A DNA stretch of 64,000 bases from positions 250,116 to 314,115 of the forward strand of contig NW_019091363.1 of NCBI RefSeq assembly GCF_001949145.1, read 5' to 3'. The first letter of the stretch is position 1; every line of letters begins with the position of its first letter. Positions 36,761-47,800 of the stretch are shown here, piece by piece. The DNA comes from Acanthaster planci. Taxonomy: Eukaryota > Echinodermata > Asteroidea > Valvatida > Acanthasteridae. The position numbers were made by a program, and so were the translations under genes. The notes under the pieces were generated by a model that worked only from the letters and a program-made list of their open reading frames with translations, was not told the DNA's origin and made no database searches.

Positions 36761-38021
36761 TACAGTCGACAGGTGCATCTGATTGCAAGACACATAATTT
36801 AGAGCATACAGCCTGGGAATTGGAAGTCTGCCAAAATAGAAACAAAATACACAAACTGGAGAACTTCTTCACACTTTTATTACAAAAAACTGACATAAAC
36901 CACAGTAACGACACATTCTGGGAAGGTCGATGTTTGTGTACTTGAGCATTACATGTATTTTGGGTGACTTGTTATTCTTGAACATGTAAGGGCTTTGGAT
37001 ATGATAATGTAACTGAGAGGAGCCAGTAATTGGCACAGAATGATTTCAGCCCGTGTTTGTTGTTAAACATACCACTGCATTCCCTTTCGCATCACCCTTT
37101 TGTTTCTTTGGTTTACTGTTTCTTTGCGCCAATTCTTTTGGTTCCGTTCCTTCTTGAATTTCTTCCCATTACCGTGTCCCCATCTGGACAGTTCATCTTC
37201 TGTAAACAGATATCGTTGTTAAAAGTTTCTGGTTGATGAATTTGAAATGACAATTGCAAACAGCTCTGGTGAAATCTGAAAGAGTTGTGGCTTGGTCCAT
37301 TCGGGTCTATTGTCTGTCACAATTCACGTCGTGGAACTGGCCAAAATAGGGAGAATAAATAGTAAGAACGAAATGGCTCTGCCGTGACTCCACAGACCAG
37401 CTTGCAACTTGAGACTTGGCAGCCTGCGAGAGAATTCTGACAAACCTGTGATGGCTTGTGATGTGCTTGACTGTGGCAATGCAATCTGTTCCTAAAAAAT
37501 GATGCAAACGTTGCACAATGTTTACAAACACTGCCCTTGTGAATGCGCAGTAAAACAACAAAAATTGCCAACATACAACGCTTCCACCGTTGCGGCCTGC
37601 CCTTTAAAAAGTAATCCACTTTGACATCTTTAGGCTGAAGATGAGGCTCTAGCAATCCTCCACTATATTTCAGACTTTGATCGTCATACAGTGTATTTTG
37701 GTCACATATTGCACAAAGGTTCTAAGAATAATTTAACAGCCTGCCAAAGCTATTATTCCACAGTGAGTTTGTCTGAGGTGTGATATCATATTCAGCTCAG
37801 CATAGGGACTTTCTGATACCACAACCACAGCCTTTTTCAAGTTGGAAATACTGGCCCTTGGTGGTCACTTGGTCAACATTTACACTACACTTCTCATCAC
37901 ATTGTCTCTTCTGTGAAAATGCCAGACTATGCTGTGCCCGGCGGTGGCTGCTGGACCATTTGAGGACACCACGTATGCTCAACGTCCACAGACTTGAGAT
38001 TTGAAGTTTTTCGTGGGGGAG

Positions 38022-38230
38022 GTAGCAAGTAAACTAGATAGGTTTGCGGTAAAACCATGGATATATGTATGTCTTTTTTGAGTATGTGGGGTTCTGAAAA
38101 TAACCAGAGGTACTCAACGTTTTGGACAGTACATGCTCTCCCCGTCGTCAGGAGATTCAAAAAAAAAAAAGGAGAGAGCTATATCCATGGTGCTACGGAA
38201 AACCTATCTACACTGTAGTTTACTTAATCC
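38022..38230 (-). repeat. Foldback element with hammerhead-like core
   Basis: Read on the minus strand, the outer arms AAGTAAACTA...TAGATAGGTTT and CCATGGATATA (about 38181-38226) pair with TATATCCATGG and AAACCTATCTAGTTTACTT (about 38026-38065). Between them lie CTCCTGACGA, then GGGGAG and CTGTCC able to pair, then AAAACG, then TTGAGTA and TACTCAA able to pair. That order (CUGANGA, stem, GAAAC-like, stem, outer stem) follows a hammerhead ribozyme, but the GAAA box reads AAAA and the cleavage triplet is unclear. A poly-T run (minus strand) disrupts the 5' side. Confidence 0.45.
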
Positions 38231-38272
38231 ACAGACTTATTCAAGTCTGTTTGTATAGGTTTGTCTAGGTAC

Positions 38273-38641
38273 AAATTCACTGTGAATCACTTGGGTGTGG
38301 AGAGGAGTGCAGACATCACCTGGTACTGCATGCAGAATTCACCACAGTGTGTTTAAACATCCTCCATGCAACAGGAGCAGAAAATCCCTGTGTTTAAATT
38401 CACTGTGAATCGCTCAGGTGTGGGAAGAAGTACAGACATCCCCTGGTACTGCACGCAGAATTCACCACAGTGTGTCTAAACATCCTCCATGCAACAGGAG
38501 TAGAAAATCCCTGTGTTTAAATTCACGGTGAATCACTTGGGTGTGGAGAGCAGTGCAGACATCACCTGGTACTGCATGCAGAATTCACCACAGTATGTTT
38601 AAACATCCTCCATGCTACAGGCACAGAAATCTCTGCATGTT
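38273..38641. repeat. Three-copy 123 bp tandem repeat in the 3' flank of the F-box gene
   Basis: Copies begin at 38273, 38396 and 38519, each opening AAATTCAC(T/G)GTGAATC and containing GGTACTGCA(T/C)GCAGAATTC. The period is exactly 123. Copies 1 and 3 share several variants against copy 2. Each unit carries the palindromes ATTCACTGTGAAT and GAATTC. All three minus frames contain stops, so the array is noncoding. It lies about 130 bp past the F-box stop codon and may be within the 3' UTR. Confidence 0.9.
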
Positions 38642-38769
38642 TACATGTCATCCATGTCAAGTGGTTACGAATGAAACTTTTAATTACAAACTGGGAACGT
38701 CAGCAGTTTAACCTACACTGTACATGAGGAAGGTGGAAATCTAGAGTCCCGTCTTCAGGCATCATGAAG

Positions 38770-38868
38770 TCATGGGATCATGTCGCGGGTTACATGTTCT
38801 CCATAGTAGTTGAAAATAAGCAAATGTGGCCGGACCTTCACTAAGTCGATGAGCATGTTGTCATTTAT
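38770..38868 (-). CDS. F-box gene exon 7: C terminus and stop
   Basis: 99 nt after acceptor CGTCCCTGCAG, phase 0. It encodes INDNMLIDLVKVRPHLLIF, then NYYGEHVTRDMIP and TGA at 38770-38772. It completes the last LRR begun in exon 6 (QCNL/INDNMLIDL). A terminal motif with tandem Tyr-Gly after the last repeat recurs in some FBXL-type proteins. Confidence 0.88.
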   Translation of the reverse strand: MNDNMLIDLVKVRPHLLIFNYYGEHVTRDMIP

Positions 38869-41800
38869 CTGCAGGGACGAAATAAGTACAGAATTCACAT
38901 GTGACAGTCACGTGTGATGCCACTGACTGTTTATCTCGTGCAGGTGGGGTGGTCATTATAATCACCATTCATTAACACTGACTCTGGTTTGATACCATTT
39001 TTATCAAGGTTGAAAATCAATATCATGAATTTAAATCATGATTTAAACTGCTAAAACAAAATTTTAACAAATAATTAACAAAAATCACGTCAAAGAAACC
39101 TTAAACTGTTTTGGGAAGTTGAAAGAAAGACAAAGCTGAAATTAATATAGATGTACTGATGCCTTTGAAACATTTACACTCAACCAGGATTGAGACATTT
39201 TGTGTGTAATGGTTCTCTTTATATGTATTCGACATTCACCTGATAAACGTGTACACCACTCTCCATTTTGTACGACTGCATGTACATGAATGTATAGAAC
39301 AGCTATTCCATTTACCTGTTTACATGCATTTAGATACACCAACATTGCCAAATATCAAAAAAATTGATATACCAACAATGTGTGCTTATCCAATAAAGTC
39401 TCTGGAAATGTTAGGTAGGGCATGTCAGGTGTTAGCAAGTACAGGAGTTTTATCCCAATTGAAAAGCAAAGACACTGATCTTTACTCAACTTGTTGTATC
39501 ATTGAAATAGGCATGAACAGTTTATTCCTGCCCATAATGTGTGTGTATTTCAGTGTACAGGTAACCGTACTTAGCAAACTTTGTTGTTTGATTAGAAATA
39601 AGCAGTTCAACATGTGACAAGCTTTAATAGCCTTGACAATCTGCAGTGGGCCCTTTACTCATCACATGGTGTTTCATGTCTTGAACTTGAGGACTAAGCC
39701 TTCTGGACAACCCATACAAAGACGGATAAAAAAAACCAAACAAACAAACGAAAAGTCTAATTTAAATAACAAAAATCTGACTTTTAATTTTGAAAAAAAC
39801 ATGATTTTTAACAAGTCTAATTTTGATTCAGTTACTACCGGCTTGTATGGAGGCATGTTTTGGCAGTCATAACCAGGCATCAGTTGGGTCATTTCGGTTA
39901 ATCAGTTTGGTCATTTTGGAAACAAAAAAGCACTGACATGACTTAAGTCCCTCGTGGAGACAAATGACATTTTAATTTTCACCATTAAATGCGTCGATGA
40001 TTTACACTGCGGAATTGCAGAATCCAGAAAGCATGAATACAAAGGAAATAGGGTCAATGTATGCACTGCATTTAGGGCAACCACTTGTGGACAGTGCCCT
40101 GAATGCATTAACCTTAAATTGGACATGCATCATTTAGTACCTGCGAGCGATCAGTTATATCTAAGTAATCTCCTTCGGCTTTAATGCTTCCAGGTACCAT
40201 GCCCAAAAAGTCCAGACACAAAAGTGCACTTGTCCCCTCTACAATCTCAATATACCAAGAAAAGACCATAATTTTTAGTGGGATAAATGAAAACAGGTGA
40301 CCTACCAAATTGCACTGCCGCAAGTCTAGGAATGTCAGTTGCGGCAGGGATTCCGGAATCCTGCTCAAGCACTGACCTTTGACCTTGTCCAGCCCAACAA
40401 TGTCCAAATGTCTCAGCTGACTAGAATTGAACAAAAAATCAGGTGCAATGTTCGATATTGTAAAGGAAAGAGGCAGTTGTCCGATCAAACCTCTTCAGGG
40501 AATGGTTAAGGTACTGCCATACTTTTGAAGAAAGGAAAACTGATATGGAGTCGGCACAAGAAAGATAGATGGATATTTATAATAAATGCATTTATTGATG
40601 GTAGCCATGTCACCTCTTGGAGAATTTTTCAAATTACAACAGTAATGAAGACAAGGAAAGGGTGCAGTCTTGAAGGTGGGAGGAAAATCCAGAGAAAATC
40701 CATGGAATTGGATCGACACTGAGAACCCAGTCCACACACCAGCCGGAGGGGGGGAGGACTCGAACCTCAGCCACTGAGGTTGAAACATAGGAAGGCAAGG
40801 AACGTACCACTTTGCCTTCATCCATCATGAATATTCATGAGTGTTTGAGGGTGGCAGGCACACCATATGCTTACACTGCTTTCCAGAACATGCATGGCCA
40901 ACTTTCATATGAATCTGCACAAAACCAGTACACACGCAATGACGCCCAAAGCAATGGTACATGTACAACTGTATTCAGCTGTCCAACCAGTTTCTAAAGG
41001 TGTGCTTATGTGCAGAGTCCAGAATGCAAGCAATTATGGTTTCGGTCTAACTTGAATTTATTAATTGAACAGAGAGAACAGTTTTTCAACTGAAACAAAT
41101 CCGGCCTTGGAACTCTTTCACCTCTGAATTGCAACAAAGCAAGGAAATTGATATTTCTGAGAAGGGGTGTATGATGTCATTAGGAAATTGATAAAAGGTC
41201 AAATCTTCTAAACGGAGAGGTGACCAGCACTCAAAATTAGGCCCAAAAGCGCCAAATAAACTTAACAGCATGATCAATTTTGTTCTGCCATTATCAGCTG
41301 TCGACCAGACATTTGCCAAATGCCACACAAGAACACACACTGACAATCGGCACAAAACGCGTCAAACACCAAAAGGATTTTGCCTTCAGGAATTCCGCAT
41401 GTATTTCTACATTTCCTTGGGGCATTCTGTCCTACTACATCTGTTTTTCCTCATTGTGGCTCAATGAAGCAAACCTCCAAATTGTACCTTTGTTTCTCAG
41501 TTAACCTCATTTTCAATTTTTCTGTTACTATTTCAAAGGGTTTCTTGTTGCCTTTTCTTCCTTTACGCAAAATGAGATTTTCATATTCATGAGCAAAATT
41601 GTAAAGTAATCCCTAAAGGAAAACCTTAATGTTACAATGATTAGTGCACAAAAAAACTGCGATTTTCAATTTTGCTTGCCTAATTTTTCTCTTTTTGGGG
41701 GGGGGATGAACTGTTGAGTAAATACACACCAACAGACAAGCAGCAACCTTTTCTCAGAAATGTTTCCAGTGAGTAAATTCTGAGGCTCTCAATTTGGACA

Positions 41801-44800
41801 GACAAAAAACATGTCCCAAAGCTTGTTTTCCCTAGATGACATCACAGCAACAGTGCCCTCAGTTTTCAGGAAAGCATGGGTAATTCCAAATGTTTAAAAA
41901 AGCTTGTTTTTCAAAGCATATAGCCTAATAGGATATCAGAGTTTCTGCACACAAATGAAGAGTATAAACTTGAAGAAAATTGTGTCCAAGAAAGATCCAT
42001 TGCATCTACACTTTAAACACCCTAAGTGATCGGAATATGGCCAATGTCCAACTGTAATTTCAAAGTGTGAGAGACTGCCTCCATAAATTTTATGGATGAA
42101 CTTACCTACAGTTGTCAACGATTTCTTTAATGCCGGCATCTGAGATATTCCAACACCAACACAGGGCCAGCCTCCTCAATTGACGACACCTGCCGACAAC
42201 CCAAAAAAGGAACATATTCTTACCTTTTCCTTCAAAGGTGGGACAAAAATTGTGAAGAAATTGGATGATTTAGTCTTAGGACTCGGATTTACCATCAATG
42301 AGCTGATGTTCAAAACAAGGTTCCCACAGAAATCTGAAAACTAAATTCCAGGCCTAAAAAGTGAGAATTTTCCATGACATTTAATGCCATTTTGCAGAGT
42401 TTTTCAGTACTATAAGCTGGAAGACTGCCGTAGCCACTTCTATAGACTGACAAGGACTGGCTGTAAAGTCATCATTATTCCGTCATCACATCCAAAGCTG
42501 CCCATCAAAAATAACCCTTGCATGACTTTGATTTCCAGGATTTTTTTCCCTTTGACAACATTATTCTAGCACAACTTACTCTCTCCCAATCTCACATGGA
42601 CTCTCTCGGACAACCTTTTTTCCAGGATTTTCCCTGAACATGGGAACCCTGGCAATTTCTGTTTCCCAATGTTGAACCTGCTCCCACATAAACTAAACCA
42701 GCAACCAGAAGTAGAAGCCGTAATGTGGCGTTATTTTCTTGCACACATGCCTCTTCGTCCATTTACAGGTTGTGATTCACTTCAAAAAATGTGCACCCGA
42801 AGTTTAGCAGCACACACTTGGGTGTAATGGTACTGCAGTTATGGTATATCCTCGGACAAGTCTACGCTAAACAATTCTTCAACACAACACGGCGCTTCGT
42901 ACATGCACATGCAATTCTGTAGTTTTAGTTAAGTGAAGTTAACAAAATTGACAGAGTCATGGTTATTTATGATTGGGAGTGGGATTCTGTATTACGGTCA
43001 ACACTCACTAGGACAAGGCTTTGGGTGCCAGCCACATCATCTTGCTATATTAAGATTCTTGTTCAAAAACGGCTGGAAAAAATAATGAAAAACAAACTAA
43101 TTCAGGAGATTTGAGATTTCAGGATGTGTGCTCCGTTCCAGGATTTTCCAGTCAGAGTTCTCTATATTTTGAGACTCTGCTATAAATGATTCAGGCTGAC
43201 CCAGAAAAAATTGGTGACCCACCGGCGAGCAATGCTGGTGACTCCCTTGTCCATCAACTCTGAACATTCAGATAGATCTAGGATGGTCAGCTGGTCCACT
43301 CTGCCACATTCAAAGAAACGGTGCAAGGCTTCCTCGCTAAACTCCACTCCACGCTTTAGCCTCAGGTGGCTAAGATGGTCCAGCATCTTACAAAAAATTG
43401 AAAGAAAGAATGAGTTAGGAAGATGTGGTCGAGACGTGCGTTTACCAAGTATTGATAAAATATTGGGGGGGGACAAAAAGGGGGCGTGCAGCCTTGAGAT
43501 TGGGGTTTGTAACTCCCGATCATACAGTGAGAGGTTGAAACCCAGCAGGTGGTTACATCATGGAGCTATTAAACACAAGGAGTTAGAACGAAGTCCCCAC
43601 AGACTGGAATCCGATTAACCGCTCTGGCCAGCTCCATAAACAATGCAGAGTTTCCGGCCCCACTGTTGACGACCCTAGACATTGTTTGTACACAGTGATT
43701 GCCACCGCCGGGTAGCTGGTAACCAACAGACTCGCCATGCTTTGCTACAGCAAACTGGAGTAAATATATGGTGGAAAAGATAAACAAAGAAGATGTGCAG
43801 TTCTCTACAGTAGTCCTCAGGAGTCAGTGAAAGATCCCTGCAGATGCGCTCGAAAATTTTGAATCAGCGGTGGTTATTTCACAGAAATTGGACGTTTTAG
43901 TCAGTTATGACTTTTGCGGTTCTGGCAGAAGAGAACAAATACCCAAAATATGAATTAGAATATGTCTATCATAAGTCGTAATCCTAGTGGTTCCTACGTT
44001 TAAAAGGAAAGCGTTTGACAATGTGACGCGGTTTCATGCCAAGCCAGCTGTGGTCAATGACACAAAGGATAACAAATCTTCCCATGGCTTTGTGTGCTTT
44101 CTATTTCCTCTTGACCAGCTACTTTCAGTTTTCTTGTCGCGTATTTTTGGAGAAATTGTGTTTGTCAGTAATTCTGTTTACTGTTAAGAGGATGTTATGG
44201 GGGGTGTAAAGACGTAACCAGACTTTCATTGTCATTGGAATATCAGAACAATCACTAAAATTGTCGGAATGTAAGTCTCAGATGACAGTGGTTTCCATCT
44301 CAATGGCGGGCCATGTTAAATGCGCGGAAGTTTACGGACACGCATGCGCGGTACCCACAACCCTTTGCAAATGCAACTCCAAGCATTCCTTGTAGCCCAC
44401 AAGCGGCGCGTAATTTGTTTTGTCTTTGCAGCAAGGGCAGTGCTGGCGGTAGCCATCATTGACCCTTTTGATCTCTGTATGTGCTTAATTGTTTAGTATA
44501 ATAGCTCCATGGTTACACGCTGTGACAATGGGAGATTCACTTTGCACCTAGTTGCATCTCCCCACCCAGGATAAACGTTACCTGTGGGGGCAGAGATGGT
44601 AATATCATGGCTGATTAACAAGGTGGCACCTAAAATGACCGTGCACTCCCCCCCCCCAGAGTTGGATTCAGGAATGATTACAGGTTTGATAAGCCGGGGT
44701 GATAGTGATGTCACAGCATTGAGACTTTATGTGACGTTTGGACTGCCCATTGTTATTATGATGTTGCACCTGACTAAATGAATACAAACCTCTAACATAC

Positions 44801-47800
44801 TCAGAGCCTTGTCTGTCAACTGCTCACAGAAGGATAGACTGAGCGTGTGCAGGAGCGGGCAGCCCATCAGAGATCTGATGGACACATCAGTCAGCTCAGC
44901 TCCATCCAGGTATATCGCCCTCAGGGTCTGAGCACGCTGTGAGGCCAAAACATCAACAGCTCTACGGTTGAAGAAGACAGACTGCACATCAAACTGAAGC
45001 ACAATTAACTTTCAGGTGAAACTTTGTCCGATAAAAAAATCTTGCATGATAGACCAGTGCCCTATTTCCTATGACTGTTGGAACCCAGCACAAAAACAGC
45101 AGAAAATTCTGCACAAATAGTTGGCACATTCCATGGGCTAGCAAGAAATTTGGGGTTGTGTACGTGTTCACACCAAGATAAGATCCTGAACAAACTTGCT
45201 GAACAAAAATCCTGAACAAAATTTCTGAACTAGTTCAGCAAGGACGTACATGTAACACTGGTCCATACAGACTCAAACTTCAATAAATTAGGAGAGCGAT
45301 GAGATTGAAGTCCAGGTACTTGTGATGTTATACAAAAAGAAGTGCAATACTCAACAAACATAGTGGAGGCAACTTCAAACACCACCTTCTCCCCCAACAA
45401 GGACGCACCCCATCCCTTGTACTGTCAGGCTGTTAGGATAACACCTTTTCCCCCATGCTCAAGTTGGTATTCTCACAGCGCATGTTCAAAATGAAGTGAT
45501 TGAAGATCTTTCAAAATTGTCAATATGCAAGCAAGCCAATTCCCACGCACTGAGCATGCTCAAACGAGTGCGATGGTGTGACATCAGATGCTCTATTCTC
45601 AAATGACCTTGACGTTTTGAAGTTCCAAACTGCTAAGAGAATGGGCCAGTGTTGAACTGGAATTCTTCACAAGTTCGTCGCACATCATTCAGTTTCAAGT
45701 TACTCAACTGAAACGTGACGAGGATACCTTGGTCACTACTCATGTCCTGTTACTTATGACCAGGCTTGCAGGTTGACTTGTAGTCGTGTAGTCCAGTACC
45801 TCGCGGGTACATCCCAGGTACTATTCACTATTTATCACAAGTTCTTTCAGAAGAACTGTCACTACTTAACAGTGGTTGAACTAAGGAATTTCTTTGATAC
45901 AGTTCATTATAAATTAGCTAGTTTCTTAAACGCTGGAGTACCTAAAATTCTCACATACATGTAAAAACCTGTGAATACTAGTGAAGTAATAATGAAGTAC
46001 ATGTACTGATGTACAACACGGGAACATTTGAAGTTTTAAGACCTTATATACCAGAGGATTAATCCCCTAGTCACCTGTCGGTAATCCACGGTATGCCATC
46101 GACGTTCAGTTCCTCTAACAGCCGACAGCCCTTGCTGATTGCCATCACACCATCATCTGTCATCTTTGTGCAGTGAGACAGGTTGAGGGCCTTTAGGTGA
46201 GGCAGCGAGGGAAACTGGCTCGCTACGTCATCGTCAATCCGCTCACAGCCTTCCATGTTAATAACCTGTTTATGAAAATCCAAAGACGATAACAAAGGGT
46301 AAGAAGTGGGCACGTACATGTACGTACCAATAGTGCTTGCAGATATGGTATCTACACATAACTCTCCGAACGGGCCCTAGAAACATTCCTCAAACCATCT
46401 CTCCTCCTTGGGGAGTACACAGCTGTACCAAGGTTGGTACATACTCAGCAAACATGAATATGACTGCCTATATGGAGTCCTACGGTTTCAAGTTTTCGAA
46501 TGTGCATTTAAAATTCTAGCACATCTGGTCCAAAATGCCTCGTGAGGTCGCCTTTGCATCATATTTGTTTGCGTGAATAATAAAAACAATGATGGGTATT
46601 GAAGAGGTGCACATATACGTGTATGCTACTGGTCCTCAAGGTGCAACACCAATACTGTCCCTGCTCATCGTGCCCATAGACATTCCTAGAAACTACTGCA
46701 GCTCCCTGGAGAGTACAGAATACTGAAGCGTGATGTCATTTGAACCAGGAAGTATAGTGCAAACGAATGGAATGTGCGCATATGTAGATTCAAATGCTGG
46801 TTCGCTTGCTAATGCCTCCTACACACATAACTGTCTGACTGTGTGTGTGTCTTCGGTAATATTCCATACAGCCTCATCCTGCCATTTCAGAAGCAAGCAG
46901 CAATCAAACAAAACATTTATCTCTGCCCTTAGAGGTAGAATTTTATTTCCTGGGGTTGGAGAGAGCAGAGTGGGAGTGATGTAAACTGACGTGCTTAAGA
47001 TCGCAAAATGTAACCAGATGCAGGATTTGGACCCCCGACCCTCCATTTGGAAGTTACAAATCCTAACCCCTGGGCCACACGGTTCCACATGAAGTTCATG
47101 TACTGTACATGCATAAGCAAGTCTTGATTCCATCTCACCTCGAGGTGCAGACAGCATCTGATGATCTCATCCAGGACCCTCCCGTTGACGTTGTCACAGA
47201 AGCCCAGGTTGAGATCGGTCAGGAGGGGGCAACTGGCCAGGGCCTGCATCTCCCCGAGGGACAGCTCCTCCCTCCCCCGCAGGCTGAGTGACTTCAGGAG
47301 CGAAGCCCTCCCCAGCACGGCGCACAGCTGCTTGTGGCTGACGTCCCGGTGGTCCGACAGATCCAGGCATGTCCACAGCACAGGGCTCCTGGAGCAATCA
47401 TACCAGTCCCTGCAAACCGGAGCCACGGTCAGGCAAAGCTCTCCGGCGGTGAAGTAACTGAGGATCTTGAAGAACAGCTCACGGGGCAGTTCGTCAAAGA
47501 ATGCGAAAGGCTCCTGGGTGGCACACGTTTGATCGTTGTTCCCATTGGGACTGGGATCTGGGATTGGTAGGGATATCTCTGAATGGTCCAAGAATTCTTG
47601 GCAGCTGACAGCAGAACTTTGAACATCTGAATCTAAATCTGTGGCTTGAGTTGTCAGACATTTTTCACCATTTACTACTTCTATATCACTTGCACCGAAA
47701 CTATCAGTACCTTGTGCAGGACTGGAGTTCACACAATTGTCGGCTTTGCGGGAAGGCGTGTTTCCTTCACTGCTTTGGTCCCCAAAGATTTCCCATGCTA

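Larger units (their letters stand above)
35391..38026. other. Gene-poor 3' flank with GAGTC-rich tracts
   Basis: Degenerate GACTCGAGTCA words cluster at 36070-36190 and 36640-36760. No exon or RNA gene is recognised. A minus frame ending near 37972 (VDVEHTWCPQ...) was considered as a last exon of the F-box gene and rejected. Confidence 0.35.

Noticed and set aside
37797-38160. Minus-strand frame ending QQPPPGTA as a last exon of the F-box gene
   Set aside because: Its acceptor is weak and it does not complete the last leucine-rich repeat. The exon at 38868-38770 has a strong acceptor, the right phase and completes the repeat.
44962-45002. Upstream AG sites as the start of F-box exon 3
   Set aside because: Starting after TGCTTCAG or GATGTGCAG puts the join with exon 2 out of phase, and the first reading runs into a stop. 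The AACCGTAG site restores the phase and repeat register.
46995-47138. Continuation of F-box exon 1 past 47139
   Set aside because: The frame stays open by chance into a tRNA-like repeat. The GAG/GTGAGATG donor and the phase of exon 2 place the boundary at 47139.
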